The notes beneath the pieces are model-generated. The model worked only from the letters and a program-made list of their open reading frames with translations. It did no database searches and was not told the origin of the DNA. This document shows, piece by piece, positions 59,201-64,000 of a stretch of DNA of 64,000 nt. Source of the stretch: Auanema rhodensis (lineage: Eukaryota > Nematoda > Chromadorea > Rhabditida > Rhabditidae). The DNA is taken from contig OZ059898.1 in the NCBI GenBank assembly GCA_964057225.1, positions 15,973,267 through 16,037,266 on the forward strand, in the 5' to 3' direction. Position 1 is the first letter of the stretch, and every line of letters starts with the position of its first letter. A program made the translations under genes and the position numbers.

Positions 59201-62200
59201 AGACATGTAAAGATTACTATATATATTTGTTCACTTTTTCTATATTTAATGGGTCCGATACAGTCTAGCCCCGTATGCTTAAATGGCATAGCTTTTGTAA
59301 TTCGATCTTCTGGCAGAGGTGCCAGAAAATCTGTGGTGAATGGGCGACTGAGTATTTTTTGACACGGGACGCACTTTTTTATAATTGATTTGCATACCTG
59401 CCTTGTTCCTGCCATGAAGAATTTTTGAAGAAATAGGCTGATCATATGTGTAGTTCCCAGGTGTGCATTTTCTTTATGTATGGAAAGCAAAATTAGTTTA
59501 CCTAAATCAGATTTTTTGGGTAGTAAAAAGGGGTACTTTGTGGATGCAGGCAATTTGGCGTTTAGCAAACGTGTTTGAATTATACGTAATCCGTTGTTAT
59601 CCTTGGTGGTGCGAAATTGCTTTATTTCCGATTGTTTTAATTTTTTCTGGGCCTCTTGTATGAGAAAGAGATCTGCGGTTTGGGATTGCTGCTTTTCCTT
59701 TTGCGCTCGTTGTAGCATGGTTGATGTTGGAGTTTTGTTTATTTTCTGCAATAGTACTAGCGCGGCTTTAAATACCAAACCTGTGGTCCGTTGTAGTTTG
59801 GAGTACGAACTAAATCTTCCTGGTTGTATTATTGACTCGTATGGTTGAATATCAGTAGATACGGGTAGAATGAGCATGGGGGGTTCGTCTTCGTCTATTG
59901 GAGTGGTGAGTTCCTTTATTGGTCTGTTGTCCATTTGTGATAGCCATGGTGGAGAAAACAACCAGCGTTCCTTTAACAGATTTTGGTCTGTTGTCCCTCT
60001 AGTTCCAATGTCTGCTGGATTATGGTCGGTATCAACATAGTGGAAGTGTAGTGAAGCTTTTTGAGCTTCCAACCTTCTTCCTATTTCTTCAATGTTTTGC
60101 CGCATATTACTGATAAAAACGGGGACACTTTTTTTCGTTATAAGCCAAGATAGAGCTATTTGGCTATCTGACGCAATGTTAATTGCCAGATTCGGCTCGT
60201 TCAAATTATTGTATACTGTTTCCGCGATTTTCATTCCCATAAAAATTGCGGATAGTTCTAAGCGCGGGATGGTCAAAGTCCTATTTTTGGGGGCTAATTT
60301 TACTTTCCCCATTATGATTGGAGCTCTTTCTGTGCTGGTAGTTAAATAGGCGCATGCTGCAATAGCTTTTGTGCTTGCGTCTACAAAAACCCACAGTTCT
60401 TTCTTGTCTCTTTTGCTAGATAATTCCCGCGGAACTTCAATGTTGAACGGCCCTATCTTTGTGCTGGCTTTGTTCCAATCGGCAACGAGATCCTCGGGGA
60501 CTTGCTCCTTCCAATCGACATTGCTGTTCATTACTTGTCTTAAAATAATTTTATATGGAAGTAGGAGCGGTGCCGCTAGTCCTATGGGGTCATATATGCT
60601 GTGTAAACTACTCAACATATCTCGTTTAGTAAAGGACTGTTGCATACGCATTTGTCCTGTTAATACAAACGAATCTTTACTGGCGTTATATAGTACACCT
60701 AGTATTTTGGGATTTTTATCTGGGTGGTGATCTATCGCCGGAATTTCGTTGTTAAAATGGGATGAGTTACTAAAGTATTCTCTAACATTCATCGAAATTT
60801 GAGAGAATATTTTCTTTGAATCTTTATATAAATCGGTTAGTTCTTTTTGATCATTGGTTGTATAAAAAATATTATCTACATAAAGATATCTTAGGGTTTT
60901 TTCTACAAATGGTGAGGTGTGGCTATTCAAATACGCGTGTAACGACATGTTTAGTACAGCGGGGCTTGCCGTAATGCCAAAAGCTAACCTATTAAATCGA
61001 AATTCTATTATATTGTTTGGTGTAGGCGGCTTATTGACATCTTTCAACCAAAGAAAGCGACAGAGATCTTTACAATCATTAGCTATGCGTATTTGTGTGA
61101 AAGCACCTTCAATATCACACATCAGAAAATACGATTTGGTACGAATACCTATCAAGATATCGAGAATTTTGTTGGTGAAGCTCTCACCTGTTGAGGTTAT
61201 GTCATTTAGAGAGAGTTGTCCTTTTTGTTTAGCAGATGCGTTAAAGACTATGCGAAGAGGCTTGGTTTTTTGGGGTTTCCACACACCGCGATGTGGCATA
61301 TAATAAGTTCTGGTCGCCTCAACATCTGCCGGGACTAACTCTATTACGTTTTCTTTTAAATATTGTGAGAACGTTTCTTGATAGTATTTTTGTTGATTGG
61401 GGTCTTTTTGTAAGGATATTTGAAGACGATTAAGTGTTGCCAAAGCAAGATTACGGTTAGATTGAATATTTATGGCGTTTTTCTTTAGTGGGAGAGGGGC
61501 GGTTATGTAGCCGTTATCAAACGTAAGTAAAGTAGAATATTCGTTATAGAATAGTTCTGATTTGTTCAAAGCTCCTTCATGTGGAGCAATGCCCAAACTA
61601 TCTATTTCGAATAATTGTTTAATCATAACTTCCTCCGGTATTTGAGGGTTTATGATTAAGGAATGGACGGCTATGGATTCATGGGTATTATTTGTTTTTC
61701 CATAAATACAGGGACCAAAGTGGGTGTGTTTAATTTTTAGACCCGATGGTAATGAAATGGATGGCTCTTCAGTTATTACTGAATCATACCAATCCATACC
61801 TAACAAAATGTCGGGTGAGAATGTTTCCCCATTAATGAATTGATTGGTGACGGAAATTTTGGTTTTTTCAAGAAATTCTCTATCCCGGATTTGTAGAGAA
61901 CAGCATTTTAGGTTTCCGGTGAGTGGTTTTGGGGATGTCAGCAAAATTAGTTTAATTATTTTTCCATATGGGGTTTGCAAAATAGCTTCGACTGTTTTTG
62001 TTTCAAAAGTTTCTTTATTGCCCGAAAATCCGGTTGCTGTAATGTTTTGTGTTGCTAAGGTATTCAAGTTGCATGTCTCAGCTGTCTTTTGATGGATGAA
62101 GCTTTGAGTTGCTCCGGGGTCAAGAAATATGGTTTTAGTATGATAAGTGTTTGTTAAAGGATTTAAGAGAGAGATTTGAGAAGTCATGAGGTAAGCGGGA

Positions 62201-63480
62201 GAAGGATGGAAAGATTTAGATATAGTGGTGCAATTCATGGACGGTTTAGTAATTTTGATGGTTGGCTTAGGTAGGCATAAAGTATAATTATGCTCTTTTT
62301 TGCAGTTTCGGCAACTTTCGAATTTGCACTTACTGCTTGAGTGTGTTGGACTAAAGCAAATCCAACACCTATTTTTTCTCTTTATAATCTCTCTTCGTTC
62401 TTGGGGGGTGGTTATCGTGGGGCATTTTGTAGGGCGATGACCCTGCTTATCGCAAAAAACGCAGGGTCGTTCTGATTTTTCTGAGGATTTGATGGGTTTT
62501 GAGAAAAAAGGCTGAGTTTGGTCTCGATACTGAGGTTCGGATCGTTCTCGTCTTAAATAAGCCGAGGTTTCCTTTGAGTATGCTATACCCTCTATGTCCT
62601 TCAGAATTTGACTTATAGTATTTTCGCCGGGCGATCGCCAACAGCGCATATCTATAATTTCTTCAGGAAATTTCTCAGATATCTCTGTGACCCAAGCTGG
62701 GTCTTCAGTATTGTATATATATTGAGATCTTGCTCTGTCGAGTTGGTCGAGCAAAGCTCGAATCTCATTAACTCGGGATCTCAAAGAGGTGGGGTCGGAT
62801 TTTGCGACAGGTAATCTCCTGATATTACGGTATATGCGAAAGTCAACCGCTAATATCGGTTGATATGTGTTTTGTAAGGTTTCGATTATTTGGTGATAAA
62901 ATTCGCCGTTTAAAGGCTTATTCTCGAGATGAACCCTGGCAGGTCCTTGTAGGGCTTCTGCCAAAAAAATGTTTTTCTGTTGTATATTTAGGCTAGGTTC
63001 ATTGTGAATGAGGGTTTTGAATTGGTTCCAGAAGAGTGGAAATGTTAAGGAGTCTCCGTTAAATGTGGGAATCGAAAGTTGAGGTGTTTTAACGGAGAGA
63101 CCAAAGCTAGTTCGCGTTGGTCTTTTATTCCGATCCGACTCTTGGTCGTCTTCGGAATCGGGGAGGGGTTGTTTTTTAGCTGTTTTGGTTTCTAGTTCCA
63201 AAATCAGGATGTTCGCTCTTGTTACTGTGTCAGCATGAAGCGTGGTTACCTCGTTTATTCTTCTGTTCAATTCAGAAAACGTAGGTTCGGGGAGAAGAGA
63301 AGCAAGAGTAGCGAGAGATGATTCTTCAGACCTAAGTTGTGTGAGAGATGTGTGTAGGCGTAGAAGCGAAATGTTTTCTTGGTTCTCAGTTTTAGTTTTT
63401 ATGAGTAGTTTGGCTAGTTGCTCAAATTTGTCTGCGAAATTGTGGAGTTTTTCATTGAAAACTTCTTCAGTACGGTCCAT
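56263..63480 (-). CDS. BEL/Pao gag-pol-env polyprotein, copy 2 (2405 aa)
   Basis: Same length, start and stop contexts as copy 1, and no amino-acid difference found on reading the two translations side by side. ATG at 63478-63480, TGA at 56263. The unusual DPG (codons at 62116-62121) and YVDN (N codon at 60871-60873) are both present here, so they are properties of the family member that was duplicated, not damage in one copy. The envelope-like part spans about 56266-58263, and the candidate acceptor is at 58224-58230. Confidence 0.93.
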   Translation of the reverse strand: MDRTEEVFNEKLHNFADKFEQLAKLLIKTKTENQENISLLRLHTSLTQLRSEESSLATLASLLPEPTFSELNRRINEVTTLHADTVTRANILILELETKTAKKQPLPDSEDDQESDRNKRPTRTSFGLSVKTPQLSIPTFNGDSLTFPLFWNQFKTLIHNEPSLNIQQKNIFLAEALQGPARVHLENKPLNGEFYHQIIETLQNTYQPILAVDFRIYRNIRRLPVAKSDPTSLRSRVNEIRALLDQLDRARSQYIYNTEDPAWVTEISEKFPEEIIDMRCWRSPGENTISQILKDIEGIAYSKETSAYLRRERSEPQYRDQTQPFFSKPIKSSEKSERPCVFCDKQGHRPTKCPTITTPQERREIIKRKNRCWICFSPTHSSSKCKFESCRNCKKEHNYTLCLPKPTIKITKPSMNCTTISKSFHPSPAYLMTSQISLLNPLTNTYHTKTIFLDPGATQSFIHQKTAETCNLNTLATQNITATGFSGNKETFETKTVEAILQTPYGKIIKLILLTSPKPLTGNLKCCSLQIRDREFLEKTKISVTNQFINGETFSPDILLGMDWYDSVITEEPSISLPSGLKIKHTHFGPCIYGKTNNTHESIAVHSLIINPQIPEEVMIKQLFEIDSLGIAPHEGALNKSELFYNEYSTLLTFDNGYITAPLPLKKNAINIQSNRNLALATLNRLQISLQKDPNQQKYYQETFSQYLKENVIELVPADVEATRTYYMPHRGVWKPQKTKPLRIVFNASAKQKGQLSLNDITSTGESFTNKILDILIGIRTKSYFLMCDIEGAFTQIRIANDCKDLCRFLWLKDVNKPPTPNNIIEFRFNRLAFGITASPAVLNMSLHAYLNSHTSPFVEKTLRYLYVDNIFYTTNDQKELTDLYKDSKKIFSQISMNVREYFSNSSHFNNEIPAIDHHPDKNPKILGVLYNASKDSFVLTGQMRMQQSFTKRDMLSSLHSIYDPIGLAAPLLLPYKIILRQVMNSNVDWKEQVPEDLVADWNKASTKIGPFNIEVPRELSSKRDKKELWVFVDASTKAIAACAYLTTSTERAPIIMGKVKLAPKNRTLTIPRLELSAIFMGMKIAETVYNNLNEPNLAINIASDSQIALSWLITKKSVPVFISNMRQNIEEIGRRLEAQKASLHFHYVDTDHNPADIGTRGTTDQNLLKERWLFSPPWLSQMDNRPIKELTTPIDEDEPPMLILPVSTDIQPYESIIQPGRFSSYSKLQRTTGLVFKAALVLLQKINKTPTSTMLQRAQKEKQQSQTADLFLIQEAQKKLKQSEIKQFRTTKDNNGLRIIQTRLLNAKLPASTKYPFLLPKKSDLGKLILLSIHKENAHLGTTHMISLFLQKFFMAGTRQVCKSIIKKCVPCQKILSRPFTTDFLAPLPEDRITKAMPFKHTGLDCIGPIKYRKSEQIYIVIFTCLTVRAVHLEPINDMTSNTFLNAFIRFVARRGLPDVIRSDNGSNFVHSAKILNMLETYDSEHRTSFTKFLQKHHITWIFNTPSAPWTGGVWERLVAIVKTSLYKSLQLKLVNKDQLTTAIIKIEGIINSRPITYTNSDNVDDRPLTPADFLNNGSPVLVPGGNVEQLGQALDEPNPIQTNKEAFENLQKVEIIAESFWDRWSKEYLLCLRNAHASTKQTHRSSNHPTLNEVVLVEEDNLNRCNWQMARITALLPSSDNIFRSARIKLGNGKELTKPVEKLYPLELKDNFDKGRESQEITVNHLSHTPTNPNRLRNIFRFLMLIQIFSVAMTQPIIRCSTSQVVFPAQPNHSTICIDSSCHNLSAHQSEIIPLPISVLPKTASVSRFNLESTQNQTCKLPHPCDFPPPFILHIIGNPHCNPILAILIVLTPLIGCALLFISCGLIYRRLRTYRRQNEPTISYIPSLLFTLFFLICQAQACGSPHAHKNIEIFCDDIQNCTKITNEEISFNPLQNSLCSYIKYQNSTIGKLEIQLIQHKFSCQKVSQGFTRITNLTIHSSHRCAGTTHCPWGTGCDDIRQDTFVSELYSAYENPGRTYCTRAGGGLFNSCGLPIEGCILFRPTYQPENKEVYEEIKCIQWKQEVQAKLTIIYLNNTQKYDILLQPYRKYEFHGISLQISSVTAKATTELYNKIFLTSETNNYMITEQIKPAVICSNARMAADKFNACHIRKPCPCLGAAAQLSCNCDSATQRELKKYELPKINTNYRITKEAGTITVLSKMEESTLTMQNPQFSIESLYTNRHPCFSDFQMITGCYKCREGTTLNMTCETKDELNAILNCDSFSTIIRCSDKNPATTIKLYFNEPKVQENCTLTCGRATKQFIQLSTRLHYISDTTISEELIKLHNGTSGLSWNLPNLEPLIEVIQNNWKWIVPVVAAGTACSYILYTALSFLAPFLLPAILSYCCLKNSKRNPRPAMSANA
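58224..58230 (-). promoter_or_regulatory. Candidate env 3' splice site, copy 2
   Basis: Same TTTTCAG on the minus strand as in copy 1, 5 nt before the in-frame ATG at 58216-58218. Confidence 0.4.
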
Positions 63481-63733
63481 TGCTACCGTTTTTTGATTTT
63501 TTGATGCAAAATGTATGACTTTTGAATTTCTTAGTTGAATTGTTGCAAAATGTGTTGGTAACTTTTTTGATTTTGAGATTGAGATAGAGATAGAGATTCA
63601 GATGAGATGAGATGAAGCAAAGAAGTTTAAAGAATGTGATGATGAAGAAAAGTAAACAAAGGAACTGAGAAATAAAAAGTGAGAATAGAAAATAATACAA
63701 ATAAGGTTTCTAACAATTGATACCTGATTTGGA

Positions 63734-63743
63734 CGATGCACCA
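63734..63743 (-). other. Primer-binding site of BEL copy 2
   Basis: TGGTGCATCG on the minus strand, 3 nt from the third LTR. Identical to the site of copy 1. Confidence 0.7.
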
Positions 63744-63746
63744 ATT

Positions 63747-64000
63747 TGGACTATGTATCCAAGAGTTATTCCAGAGGAATAGTTGTAGTATTACACGTTC
63801 GACGTGATACAGGAGTTAATACCGTTTAGGAGTATTAACGGAGGCTGATACTCGAAGAGAGTATTATCAGGGTTGAACTTCGCAGATTTGAGTTTAAAAG
63901 GTTTATTAAATAAAGATGGTACAGTGGTAGAAAAGTTAGATTCGAAAGTGAAGGTTTCTTGGGTTTATATATGATTTAGCTTAAGGGTGATATTTGATAT
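63747..64000 (-). repeat. 5' LTR of BEL copy 2, truncated by the window edge
   Basis: 254 bp matching 47935-48188 and 55841-56094 with no difference seen. The outer end and any target duplication (expected atatt) lie outside. Confidence 0.8.

Larger units (their letters stand above)
55841..64000 (-). mobile_element. BEL/Pao endogenous retroelement, copy 2 of the tandem (cut by the window edge)
   Basis: Exact repetition of copy 1 with a 7906-bp shift, running into a third LTR at 63747 that is cut at 64000. Whether a third internal region or flanking DNA follows is not visible. Confidence 0.9.

Overview
This window is eukaryotic and most likely nematode. The support is indirect: a BEL/Pao retroelement with an envelope-like C-terminal domain (a combination known from Caenorhabditis Cer elements), a 12-exon transposase gene with mostly 37-73 bp introns and TTTCAG-type acceptors, and AT-rich non-coding DNA. 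I see no ordinary single-copy host gene.

About 39.3 kb (61%) is one tandem satellite, split by three insertions into blocks at 1-14946, 18356-24533, 27825-40992 and 42906-47934. Its unit is a 123-bp segment followed by 1 to 9 copies of a 60-bp repeat. The 123-bp segment is the main result. Its minus strand holds a 72-nt sequence that folds into a complete tRNA-Trp cloverleaf with anticodon CCA, recognisable A and B boxes, discriminator A, and a T5 terminator 3 nt downstream. I count 136 full-length copies. One copy (29576-29647) has anticodon TCA, as in an opal suppressor. The long ORFs in the satellite arise only because 60 and 123 are multiples of three.

Insertions, left to right: (1) 14947-18355, a Mutator-like DNA transposon with ~135-bp terminal inverted repeats, a 10-bp target duplication and a SWIM-finger transposase gene interrupted by one TAG; (2) 24534-27824, a non-autonomous LTR element with two 337-bp LTRs that look identical, a 4-bp target duplication and a small unrecognised coding region; (3) 40993-42905, a deleted relative of the second element; (4) from 47935 past the right edge, a head-to-tail tandem of a BEL/Pao element on the minus strand (LTR-internal-LTR-internal-LTR, period 7906 bp). 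Each BEL copy has a single 2405-codon ORF running gag, protease, reverse transcriptase, RNase H, integrase, envelope-like. Its left LTR begins 5 bp upstream of a tRNA-Trp copy, in the same orientation.

At the first three insertions the satellite resumes in exact register after one copy of the target duplication is removed, so all sit in one ancestral array that continues beyond the left edge. Several higher-order repeats and a more diverged sub-domain right of ~38.9 kb show that the array has been reshuffled repeatedly.
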